A DNA stretch of 64,000 nt from contig NZ_OV350343.1 in assembly GCF_923868895.1 (NCBI RefSeq), forward strand, positions 2,604,001 through 2,668,000. The letters run 5' to 3'. Below the pieces are notes generated by a model, which was not told the DNA's origin, did not search any database, and saw only the letters and a list, made by a program, of their open reading frames with translations. The stretch is from Halomonas sp. TD01 (GTDB lineage Bacteria > Pseudomonadota > Gammaproteobacteria > Pseudomonadales > Halomonadaceae). This document shows positions 36,983 through 44,015 of this stretch, piece after piece. A program made the translations under genes and the position numbers. How positions within the stretch are numbered: position 1 is the stretch's first letter; every line of letters starts with the position of its first letter.

Positions 36983-37273
36983 TGTAGCGCCGCGTAACGA
37001 GGTCGCGGGTGCGCTTCGCTTACCACGCGCTACAAAAACCGAAAGGCAAACGTGTAGCGCCATGCCACAAAACCCGAAAGGCAAACGTGTAGCGCGGTGT
37101 AACGAATCTTGCGAGGCACGAGCAAATGAGGCACCCGCGAATAGAAGCGCCATGCCACATAACCTGAAAGGCAAATATGTAGTGCGGCGTAACGAGGTCG
37201 CGAGGAACGAGCGAAACCGAGGCACCCGCAACGGCGGCGTAGCCGCCCAGCAATGTTACCTGCTCAATATCAG
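36983..37273 (+). repeat. REP-like repeat block, left copy flanking the DUF4258/DUF2283 cassette
   Basis: It contains GTAGCGCCGCG at 36984, a short reverse arm CGCGGGTGCGCTTCGCTTAC at 37004, the linker ACCGAAAGGCAAACGTGTAG repeated with variants, a long arm GTAGCGCGGTGTAACGAATC, and an ending CGGCGTAGCCGCCCAGCAAT then GTTACCTGCTCAATATCAG. From 37004 to 37273 it is almost identical to 37836-38090, apart from about 16 extra bases near 37197 and a few substitutions. Confidence 0.88.
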
Positions 37274-37354
37274 GCGGCGCAGCCGCCTAAAAGCTCCCTA
37301 CCGTCAACGCTTCGCGCTACATTACCTGATTTGAAAAATGAGCTAGCCTTAACT

Positions 37355-37612
37355 ATGTATAGCCATCGATTTAACTCAGACATACACATCACTCGTCATG
37401 CTAGCGAAAGAATGGCTGCTAGAAACATAAATGATGGTGAGTTAATCGAATTGATAGAAGCAGGCACGGTTAAGCATAAAGATGATGTGCGAGTGTGGGT
37501 GGCAAAAAATTTTGATAATAGGCAAGACAATCTCTTATGCGTTGCAGCAGTCCTAGAGGACAAAATTGTAGTGAAAACGGTAATGCATCATTTTGAGTGG
37601 GAGGAAAAGTAA
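37355..37612 (+). CDS. DUF4258 protein, probable toxin of a toxin-antitoxin pair
   Basis: The 85-residue protein has the DUF4258 pattern: ITRHASERMAARNINDGEL near 12-30, then EAGTVKHKDDVRVWVAKNF and a beta-rich C-terminus ending VVKTVMHHFEWEEK. DUF4258 proteins resemble RelE/HigB-like small toxins or nucleases in size and in pairing with a small partner, but their activity is not established in general. I chose ATG 37355, the first Met before the conserved region. Its stop overlaps the next start (TAATG). Both genes lie between two long direct repeats. Confidence 0.7.
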   Translation: MYSHRFNSDIHITRHASERMAARNINDGELIELIEAGTVKHKDDVRVWVAKNFDNRQDNLLCVAAVLEDKIVVKTVMHHFEWEEK

Positions 37613-37803
37613 TGCGGACTACTTACGATGAGGCAGACGATATTTTAGTGCTGCATTTGTCTGAAAAAACGACCATCAAAGAAGTGTCTCAAGACTGGAA
37701 TACGCATATTAGCTATGCAGAAGACGGGACAATCACAGAAATCGTTATTTTAGATGCCTCTAAGCAAGGGGCTTGGCCACTTTTGAAAAGTCAAGCTGCC
37801 TGA
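37612..37803 (+). CDS. DUF2283 protein, probable antitoxin partner
   Basis: The 63-residue protein begins MRTTYDEADDILVLHLSE, the DUF2283 signature, and continues with DGTITEIVILDASKQG. DUF2283 proteins are frequently encoded next to DUF4258 proteins in a compact two-gene module. GGAGG sits 7 bases before the ATG and the start overlaps the preceding stop by one base, so translation is coupled. The toxin-first order differs from most classical modules. The function as antitoxin is inferred from pairing. Confidence 0.7.
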   Translation: MRTTYDEADDILVLHLSEKTTIKEVSQDWNTHISYAEDGTITEIVILDASKQGAWPLLKSQAA

Positions 37804-37835
37804 AATCTAACGCCGTGCCTATGCTGCACATTGCC

Positions 37836-38090
37836 CGCGGGTGCGCTTCGCTTACCACGCGCTACAAAACCCGAAAGGCAAACGTGTAGCGCCATGCCAC
37901 ATAACCCGAAAGGCAAACGTGTAGCGCGGTGTAACGAATCTTGCGAGGCACGAGCAAATGAGGCACCCGCGAATAGAAGCGCCATGCCACATAACCTGAA
38001 AGGCAAATATGTAGTGCGGCGTAACGAGCGAAACCGAGGCACCAGCAACGGCGGCGTAGCCGCCCAGCAATGTTACCTGCTCAATATCAG
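37836..38090 (+). repeat. REP-like repeat block, right copy flanking the DUF4258/DUF2283 cassette
   Basis: Nearly identical to 37004-37273: same order of short reverse arm, ACCCGAAAGGCAAACGTGTA linkers, long arm GTAGCGCGGTGTAACGAATC, GCGCCATGCCACATAACC block, and the end GTTACCTGCTCAATATCAG. The two copies lie in the same orientation with 562 bases between them that hold only the two small genes. Confidence 0.9.
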
Positions 38091-38128
38091 CACCGACGCC
38101 AACTAGCGCCACCGAAAAAGGAATTTCG

Positions 38129-39541
38129 ATGCTTGAGATTATCCATCATGGTGGTGCGGCAGGGGTGACGGGTAGCTGTCACCAGCTTATTCTCAACAGC
38201 GAACACTCACTACTGGTGGATTGCGGCCTCTTTCAAGGCGAAGACGCGGCTGAAGACAGTTTTCAACAGCTGCAAATTGAATTTGATATCAGCACCGTTA
38301 GTGCTCTTGTCGTTACCCACGTACATATTGACCACGTGGGGCGGCTACCTTACCTGCTGGCGGCGGGTTATAAAGGCCCAATTATTTGCTCCATCCCGTC
38401 AGCAATGCTGCTACCGCTGGTCATTGAAGACGCCCTAAAGATCGGCTTTACGCGTAATGCAGACCTGATTCAGCGCTTTCAAGCGCAGCTTGAATCACAA
38501 ATCGTCAGTGTGCCCTACGGTAAGTGGCACACCTTGGTTGGTGAAAATGTGGATGCAAGCAATGGCATCACTACCCGCATCAAGCTCAAAAGGGCAGGGC
38601 ACATTCTCGGTTCTAGCTACGTAGAGATCGCCCACCAGCATGCCAATGGCCACAAAGAGCGCATTGTCTTCAGCGGTGATTTAGGGGCACCCTATGCACC
38701 ATTGCTGCCTGCGCCTAAGTCGCCTTATAGTTGTGACCAGCTAGTCCTTGAAAGTACTTACGGCGACCGCCAGCATCAAGGTCGCCGCAAACGGCGTGCC
38801 ACGCTAAAAAATGCCATTGAACAAGCCCTCGCTAACGGGGGTACGGTAATGGTGCCTGCCTTTAGCATAGGCCGCACCCAAGAGCTGCTATACGAGCTGG
38901 AAGGCATTATTTTCGAGGCTAAATCGAAGCCCAAGCAAAGCCGTTGGCAAGACTTGGAAATCATTGTTGATTCACCTCTTGCTGCCCGCTTTACCCACGT
39001 ATACCGCCAGCTAAAGCCCTATTGGGATAAAGAAGCCCACCGCCGCCTACGCAGTGGCCGTCACCCGCTCAGTTTCGAAAATCTCTACACCGTAGAAAGC
39101 CACGAAGCTCACGAGCAAACTGTCCAATACTTAGCGAAAACCAGCCGCCCAGCGGTAGTCATTGCGGCCAGCGGCATGTGTGCAGGTGGCCGCATTATGA
39201 ACTACCTAAAAGCCATGCTAAGCGATGCGCGTCATCAGGTATTGTTTGTGGGGTATCAAGGCGCAGGCACGCCAGGACGAATGATACAGCAACACGGCCC
39301 ACAGGGCGGTTGGGTGGAAATAGATGGTCAGCGCATCGATATCCATGCTGGCATTACCACCATCAGCGGCTATTCCGCCCATGCAGATCAAAAAGACCTG
39401 CTTAATTTTGTAAAGCGCATGCGACGCTGGCCCCATACCATACGCCTTGTGCACGGTGACCAAGCCGCCAAGCACGCGCTCAAAAATGAACTAGAAGCGC
39501 TTTATCAGCGCAACAGCAAACCGCTTGATATCAATTTGTAG
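38129..39541 (+). CDS. Metallo-beta-lactamase/beta-CASP family RNase-like protein
   Basis: The 470-residue protein has the MBL motif THVHIDHVGRLP (His64, His66, Asp68, His69), further metal ligands in GHILGSSYVEI and FSGDLG, a beta-CASP domain (about 200-390) with PAFSIGRTQELLYEL, IVDSPLA and IAASGMCAGGRIMNYL, and the C-terminal motif ISGYSAHADQKDL. Proteins with this layout process or degrade RNA (CPSF-73/RNase J-like, YsgC/Rv-type). The length of about 470 matches the bacterial MBL RNA-specificity family. AAGGAA precedes the ATG. Its location inside a capsule transporter operon is unusual. The TAG stop comes from a short GTAG palindrome. Confidence 0.85.
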   Translation: MLEIIHHGGAAGVTGSCHQLILNSEHSLLVDCGLFQGEDAAEDSFQQLQIEFDISTVSALVVTHVHIDHVGRLPYLLAAGYKGPIICSIPSAMLLPLVIEDALKIGFTRNADLIQRFQAQLESQIVSVPYGKWHTLVGENVDASNGITTRIKLKRAGHILGSSYVEIAHQHANGHKERIVFSGDLGAPYAPLLPAPKSPYSCDQLVLESTYGDRQHQGRRKRRATLKNAIEQALANGGTVMVPAFSIGRTQELLYELEGIIFEAKSKPKQSRWQDLEIIVDSPLAARFTHVYRQLKPYWDKEAHRRLRSGRHPLSFENLYTVESHEAHEQTVQYLAKTSRPAVVIAASGMCAGGRIMNYLKAMLSDARHQVLFVGYQGAGTPGRMIQQHGPQGGWVEIDGQRIDIHAGITTISGYSAHADQKDLLNFVKRMRRWPHTIRLVHGDQAAKHALKNELEALYQRNSKPLDINL

Positions 39542-39565
39542 TGCGGTTCGCTTACCGCTTGCTAC
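39538..39565 (+). repeat. Single REP-like palindrome at the MBL gene stop
   Basis: GTAGTGCGGT ... ACCGCTTGCTAC is a short imperfect palindrome with the GTAG foot of the dispersed family. Its TAG at 39539 is the stop codon of the MBL gene. Confidence 0.7.
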
Positions 39566-39610
39566 CTATTAAACACCTAAAGAGTCGGTGAAACTTACTT
39601 GCCCATGAAT

Positions 39611-39646
39611 TTCCTATTCACTATTCACCACTCACTATTCACGAAT
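39611..39646 (+). repeat. CACTATTCAC heptamer-type repeat before the kpsT-like gene
   Basis: Repeated units CTATTCA, CTATTCA, CCACTCA, CTATTCA make a run with a 7-base period that ends 6 bases before the kpsT-like ATG, where a ribosome site would normally be. No clear Shine-Dalgarno sequence is present. Confidence 0.8.
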
Positions 39647-39651
39647 TTAAA

Positions 39652-40533
39652 ATGATTGAAATCAAACATCTCTACAAACGCTACCACAATCACCACGGTA
39701 GTAATTGGGTACTAAAAGACGTCAATTTCACAATCCCTATGGGCGTCAGTGTGGGCTTGATTGGTGCGAACGGGGCAGGTAAATCAACGCTTTTACGTCT
39801 AATTGCTGGTATGGACACCCCCGAGCGCGGCGAGGTAATTAGACATAGTCGTGTTTCTTGGCCGGTAGGGCTTTCTGGTGGTATGCAGGGCAATATGACG
39901 GGGCGCCAAAACGTTAAATTCGTTGCTCGCGTGCAAGGCAGTGACCCCGAAGAAGTCAAGAGAGTTATCAAGTTCGTGGAAGAGTTCGCTGAAATTGGCC
40001 CTGCCTTCGATGAGCCAATCCGCACGTACTCATCGGGTATGAAATCACGTATTTCTTTCGGTCTATCGCTCGCGTTTGATTTTGACGTCTACATCTCCGA
40101 TGAAGCCACTGCCGTGGGCGATCGTGCATTTAAAGCCAAAGCCAAAGAGTTATTTGAAGCAAAAACAGGCCAAGCCTCTTTGATAATGGTGTCTCACTCA
40201 GAAGGCATTTTGAAGGACCTCTGCCAGGCAGGGGTTTATCTCAAAAAGGGTAATGCCTACTGGTATGACGATATCAATGATGCCATTGCTGCCTATCACT
40301 CAGATGTCGATGAAAAGAAACGTCATGCCGAACTGCCTAGCGATGTTGTGGGCGCTCGTAAATACCTACAAGCCTGCCATGCCGATTTAAAAGCTGCTCA
40401 AGAAACCCTGGCTGATGCCAAAGAGCAAGATGATAAAGCGGCGCTGGTCGCGGCGAAAAAAGCGGTTCAAGAAGCAGGCAACAGAGCTAAAGATGCGCGG
40501 GCAAATTTAGAGCTTCGACAAAGCGAACGATAG
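39652..40533 (+). CDS. Capsule ABC transporter ATPase (KpsT-like) with C-terminal coiled coil
   Basis: The 293-residue protein has Walker A GANGAGKST (38-46), a Q-loop region around GLSGGMQGNMTGRQN, the signature TYSSGMKSRISFGLS, Walker B VYISDEATAVGD, and an H-loop in MVSHSEG. It powers export of the lipid-linked polysaccharide together with the KpsM-like permease. Typical KpsT is about 215-225 residues; here an added helical Ala/Lys/Asp/Gln-rich tail (about 235-293) is present. It is separated from kpsM/kpsE by the repeat-bounded cassette and the MBL gene. A heptamer repeat lies directly upstream. Confidence 0.9.
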   Translation: MIEIKHLYKRYHNHHGSNWVLKDVNFTIPMGVSVGLIGANGAGKSTLLRLIAGMDTPERGEVIRHSRVSWPVGLSGGMQGNMTGRQNVKFVARVQGSDPEEVKRVIKFVEEFAEIGPAFDEPIRTYSSGMKSRISFGLSLAFDFDVYISDEATAVGDRAFKAKAKELFEAKTGQASLIMVSHSEGILKDLCQAGVYLKKGNAYWYDDINDAIAAYHSDVDEKKRHAELPSDVVGARKYLQACHADLKAAQETLADAKEQDDKAALVAAKKAVQEAGNRAKDARANLELRQSER

Positions 40534-40540
40534 TGCCAGC

Positions 40541-40624
40541 GTTGATGAGATAGTTGATGAGATGGCTGATGAGTTAGTTGGTGAGATAGTTAATGAGATA
40601 GTTAATGAGATAGTTAATGAGAAA
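40541..40624 (+). repeat. 12-bp tandem repeat of ATG-AGA-TAG mini-ORFs before rfbB
   Basis: Seven 12-base units (consensus GTTAATGAGATA, earlier ones GTTGATGAGATA) lie head to tail. All units carry a start codon in the same frame as rfbB: ATG at 40545, 40557, 40569, 40593, 40605 and GTG at 40581, mostly followed by AGA then TAG. The seventh unit changes TAG to AAA and its ATG at 40617 is the rfbB start. Copy number changes would keep frame. Confidence 0.92.
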
Positions 40625-41723
40625 AACGTTTTTAATCACCGGTGGTGCAGGATTTATTGGTTCTGCCGTTATTCGTGAGCTAATTAAGAATACCGACCAC
40701 CGTGTCGTGAATATCGATAAGCTCACCTATGCTGGCAACCTAGAATCGTTGGTAAGCGTCTCTGCCAATGAGCGCTACGCATTTGTGCAAGCGGACATTT
40801 GCGATGCCCCTGCCATGCAGCAGCTGTTTGAACAGCACCAGCCTGATGTGGTGATGCACTTAGCAGCAGAAAGCCATGTAGACCGCTCTATCGACGGCCC
40901 CGCTGCGTTTATTCAAACCAACGTGGTTGGTACTGCAGTTCTGCTAGAAGCCGCCCGAGCTTACTGGAAAGACCTGCAGCAACAAGATGCCGATAAAGCA
41001 GCAGTGTTTCGCTTTCATCATATAAGCACCGATGAAGTGTATGGCGACCTAGAAGGCACTGACGACCTCTTCACAGAAGAAACTCACTACGCTCCTAGCT
41101 CACCCTATTCGGCGAGTAAAGCCAGTTCAGACCATCTTGTTCGCGCTTGGCAGCGCACCTATGGCCTGCCTACACTTGTCACCAACTGTTCTAACAACTA
41201 CGGGCCGTACCATTTTCCGGAAAAACTAATTCCGTTGATGATTCTCAATGCCCTGGCTGGCAAACCGCTGCCGGTGTATGGCGATGGGCAGCAAATTCGG
41301 GATTGGCTCTATGTAGAAGATCATGCCCGAGCCCTGATCAAAGTTGCCACCGAAGGTCGTATAGGCGAAACCTATAATATCGGCGGGCACAACGAACAAA
41401 CTAACTTACATGTAGTAGAGACTATCTGTGAGATTTTGGATGAGCTAGTGCCATACAAAGTGAAGGGTAATTCTCACCACTTACCACTCACCACTCACGA
41501 TTCACATAAACAACTGATCACGTTCGTCACCGACCGCCCAGGCCATGACGTTCGTTACGCCATCGATGCTAGCAAAATTGAACGCGAACTGGGCTGGAAG
41601 CCAGAAGAAACCTTCGAAACTGGCCTACGCAAAACCGTCGAATGGTACCTCGCCAACGAAACCTGGTGGAAACGCGTACAAGACGGTAGCTATCAAGGTC
41701 AACGCCTAGGCGCCAATACGTAG
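40617..41723 (+). CDS. rfbB: dTDP-glucose 4,6-dehydratase
   Basis: RfbB (RmlB) converts dTDP-glucose to dTDP-4-keto-6-deoxyglucose, step two of dTDP-rhamnose synthesis. The 368-residue protein has the NAD motif GGAGFIGS (Gly9, Gly12, Gly15), [12 protein letters not shown], the STDEVYGDL catalytic Asp-Glu, and the YSASK motif (Tyr164, Lys168). Near residues 281-297 there is an insertion of about 12 residues ([14 protein letters not shown]) absent from E. coli RmlB, encoded by a CTCACCACT-type repeat. The start lies in the last unit of a 12-bp repeat. The TAG stop lies in a REP-like repeat. Confidence 0.93.
   Translation: MRKTFLITGGAGFIGSAVIRELIKNTDHRVVNIDKLTYAGNLESLVSVSANERYAFVQADICDAPAMQQLFEQHQPDVVMHLAAESHVDRSIDGPAAFIQTNVVGTAVLLEAARAYWKDLQQQDADKAAVFRFHHISTDEVYGDLEGTDDLFTEETHYAPSSPYSASKASSDHLVRAWQRTYGLPTLVTNCSNNYGPYHFPEKLIPLMILNALAGKPLPVYGDGQQIRDWLYVEDHARALIKVATEGRIGETYNIGGHNEQTNLHVVETICEILDELVPYKVKGNSHHLPLTTHDSHKQLITFVTDRPGHDVRYAIDASKIERELGWKPEETFETGLRKTVEWYLANETWWKRVQDGSYQGQRLGANT
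41458..41506 (+). repeat. Heptamer-type repeat inserted in frame inside rfbB
   Basis: AAGTGAAGGGTAATTCTCAC followed by CACTTACCACTCACCACTCA and CGATTCAC matches the intergenic repeats at 34984, 39611 and 48961 (GTGAAGGGT left arm, CCACTCA units). It lies inside the rfbB reading frame and is translated. Confidence 0.82.
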
Positions 41724-41953
41724 TGCGTGGTAAGCCTACGGCGCACCCGCAACAGACGCTTGAGTTTCGCGGGTGCCTCGGTATCGCTCGTTTCTCGCGG
41801 CCTCGTTACACCGCGCTACGGGTTTTACGATAGGTCGGTATTACTGGGTTTTGTAGTGCGTGGTAAGCCTACGGCGCACCCGCAACAGACGCTTGAGTTT
41901 CGCGGGTGCCTCGGTATCGCTCGTTCCTCGCGGCCTCGTTACACCGCGCTACA
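41720..41953 (+). repeat. REP-like repeat, two units of 133 bp between rfbB and rfbD
   Basis: Units start at 41720 and 41853 with GTAGTGCGTGGTAAGCCTAC ... GCACCCGCAACAGACGCTTG, then a reverse long arm CGCGGGTGCCTCGGTATCGC ... ACCGCGCTAC. The two copies are nearly identical. The first base triplet TAG is the rfbB stop. An open frame running across both units is an artefact. Confidence 0.88.
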
Positions 41954-41986
41954 GGTTACGCAATCGTTTGACGTTAAGGCTTCTCC

Positions 41987-42883
41987 ATGAACATCCTCAT
42001 CACCGGCGGCAATGGCCAAGTAGGCTTTGAGCTCCAGCGCCAGTTTGCTCCATTCGGTACTATCCTGGCCCCGACACGCCAAGAACTCGACCTAACCAAC
42101 TCCGAAGCTGTCGATGCGTATCTTGAAAAACACCAGCCTGATTTGGTCCTCAATGCCGCTGCCTACACAGCCGTTGATAATGCCGAGAGCGAACCAGAAC
42201 AGGCAAGGCGCTTAAACGCCAAACTGCCCGCGCAACTGGCTAATTACGCCGCGAAGCGGAGCATCCCCCTGGTGCATTACTCAACGGATTACGTTTACCC
42301 AGGCAGCGGCGAAACACCCTGGCAGGAAGACAGCCCCACTGGCCCGCTAAGCGTCTACGGTGAAACCAAACTGGAAGGGGATCAAGCGGTGTCTGAAAGC
42401 GGTGCCAGCTACCTGGTTTTTCGCACTAGCTGGGTGTATGCCGCCCGTGGCAACAACTTCATGAAAACCATGCTTCGCCTAGGCCGCGAGCGAGACACGC
42501 TGAATATCGTTAACGATCAAATAGGCGCGCCCACCCCCGCACGTTTAATCGCTCAAATCACCGCGTTGTCTTTCGTGGCTCATGGCACACGGCTCTCTAT
42601 TCACATCCCCCAAGGCATCTACCACTTAGCACCCAGAGGGGAAACCAACTGGCACGACTTCGCCAGTGAGATTTTTAACCAAGCCCGTGAATTAAAGGAA
42701 GTTCTTGCCATCACTCCCGAGGGTGTTGCCGGCATCTCCACGGTAGAGTATCCAACACCCGCCCAGCGCCCACTGAATTCACGCATGGCGCTAGGCAAGC
42801 TAGAAAGCGCATTAGGTATCACCATGCCACCTTGGCAAAGCCAGCTGGCCTTAACGCTTAAAGAATATCTAGATAATTTTTAA
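41987..42883 (+). CDS. rfbD: dTDP-4-dehydrorhamnose reductase
   Basis: RfbD (RmlD) performs the last step to dTDP-L-rhamnose. The 298-residue protein has the nucleotide motif ITGGNGQVGFEL at 4-15, LNAAAYTAVDNAESEP near 64-79, STDYVYPGSG, the YGETKLEGD catalytic Tyr/Lys and FRTSWVYAARGNNFM. Length is normal. AAGG lies 9 bases upstream of the ATG. Two REP-like units separate it from rfbB. Confidence 0.94.
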   Translation: MNILITGGNGQVGFELQRQFAPFGTILAPTRQELDLTNSEAVDAYLEKHQPDLVLNAAAYTAVDNAESEPEQARRLNAKLPAQLANYAAKRSIPLVHYSTDYVYPGSGETPWQEDSPTGPLSVYGETKLEGDQAVSESGASYLVFRTSWVYAARGNNFMKTMLRLGRERDTLNIVNDQIGAPTPARLIAQITALSFVAHGTRLSIHIPQGIYHLAPRGETNWHDFASEIFNQARELKEVLAITPEGVAGISTVEYPTPAQRPLNSRMALGKLESALGITMPPWQSQLALTLKEYLDNF

Positions 42884-42900
42884 GCTACGGAAGCGACGAG

Positions 42901-43017
42901 TTTTGCCACGGATCTACACGGAGTCCACGGATAAAACCATATTCTTAATATTCATATGTTGGTTTTTTGTTGTTGATCTTATCCGTGCCTTTTCGTGTAT
43001 ATCCGTGGCAAAAAAAA
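42901..43017 (+). repeat. CACGGAT inverted-repeat element before rfbA
   Basis: Left arm TTTTGCCACGGATCTACACG then GAGTCCACGGATAAAA faces right arm TTATCCGTGCCTTTTCGTG then TATATCCGTGGCAAAAAA, with an AT-rich loop of about 45 bases. The element could form a long hairpin. A second, diverged copy lies before wecC at 57614. Similar CACGGAT repeats are known from other bacteria. Confidence 0.85.
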
Positions 43018-43036
43018 TTATTACAGCGAGTTGAGT

Positions 43037-43933
43037 ATGAGCAACACCCAAAACCGTAAAGGCATTATCCTGGCCGGTGGCTCGGGCACGCGGTTACACC
43101 CCATTACCCGCGGTGTATCCAAGCAACTCCTGCCGATTTACGACAAACCGATGATCTACTACCCGATCTCGGTGCTCATGTTGGCAGGCATCCGCGACAT
43201 TCTGATCATCTCAACGCCGGAAGATTTACCTCAATATCAAAACCTGCTGGGTACCGGCGAAGATTTTGGCATTCGCCTGCAATACGCAGAACAGCCTAAC
43301 CCCGACGGCCTAGCCCAGGCGTTTATAATCGGTGAAGAATTTATTGGCGAAAGTTCTGTTTGCTTAGTGTTGGGCGACAACATCTTCCATGGTCAGCACT
43401 TCTCTGATCAGTTAAAGCGTGCCAGTTCGCATACGTCGGGCGCGACGGTATTTGGTTATCTAGTTAAAGACCCTGAACGTTTCGGCGTGGTGGAATTTGA
43501 CGAGCAGGGCCGCGCTATTTCCATCGAAGAAAAGCCAAAAAAGCCAAAATCTGCCTACGCCGTCACCGGACTGTATTTCTACGATAACGACGTAGTAGAT
43601 ATTGCCAAGCAGGTAACTCCTTCAGAGCGCGGCGAGCTAGAAATCACCAGTGTGAACAACGCCTACCTGCAGCGGGGGGATTTACGCGTAGAGCGTCTTG
43701 GTCGCGGGTTCGCTTGGCTAGACACCGGTACTCATGACAGCTTGTTAGAAGCCAGCCAATACGTACAAACGATTGAACACCGCCAAGGTCTTAAAATCGC
43801 TTGCCTAGAAGAAATCGCCTGGCAGCAGCAGTGGATCAGCGACGAATGCTTAGCTGAGCTCGCCAAACCACTCGCTAAAACCCAATATGGCCAATACCTA
43901 CAACGCCTACTCAAAACGAAAGGTAATAAGTAA
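43037..43933 (+). CDS. rfbA: Glucose-1-phosphate thymidylyltransferase
   Basis: RfbA (RmlA) couples dTTP and glucose-1-phosphate to dTDP-glucose, the first step of the rhamnose path. The 298-residue protein has the nucleotidyltransferase motif [41 protein letters not shown] and [17 protein letters not shown] chose ATG 43037 (MSNTQNRKG) because it fits the family N-terminus; an in-frame start at 42995 would begin inside the CACGGAT repeat. The order here is rfbB-D-A-C with repeats at each of the first three junctions. Confidence 0.95.
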   Translation: MSNTQNRKGIILAGGSGTRLHPITRGVSKQLLPIYDKPMIYYPISVLMLAGIRDILIISTPEDLPQYQNLLGTGEDFGIRLQYAEQPNPDGLAQAFIIGEEFIGESSVCLVLGDNIFHGQHFSDQLKRASSHTSGATVFGYLVKDPERFGVVEFDEQGRAISIEEKPKKPKSAYAVTGLYFYDNDVVDIAKQVTPSERGELEITSVNNAYLQRGDLRVERLGRGFAWLDTGTHDSLLEASQYVQTIEHRQGLKIACLEEIAWQQQWISDECLAELAKPLAKTQYGQYLQRLLKTKGNK

Positions 43934-43935
43934 GG

Positions 43936-44010
43936 GGTGAGTAGTGAGGAGAAAGTAATCTTACCCCTCAAGCCTTACATCAAGCTCCTCACCTTTCACC
44001 TCTTACGGTT
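43936..44010 (+). repeat. CTCAC-type inverted repeat between rfbA and rfbC
   Basis: GGGGTGAGTAGTGAGGAG on the left can pair with CTCCTCACCTTTCACCTCTT on the right around a loop of roughly 40 bases with CTTACCCCTCAAGCC. It is related to the elements at 34984, 39611, 41458 and 48961. Confidence 0.72.
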
Positions 44011-44015
44011 TAGAT

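Noticed and set aside
37253-37354. N-terminal extension of the DUF4258 gene to 37253
   Set aside because: The extra 34 codons are translated repeat sequence with no ribosome site; the conserved domain starts just after the ATG at 37355.
36983-38090. CRISPR array interpretation of the repeats
   Set aside because: Repeats are long, palindromic, unequal and themselves nested; spacers are not unique or uniform in length and no cas genes are present.
41727-41990. Open frame of 87 codons between rfbB and rfbD
   Set aside because: It lies wholly inside two REP-like units and overlaps the rfbD start; no family resemblance.
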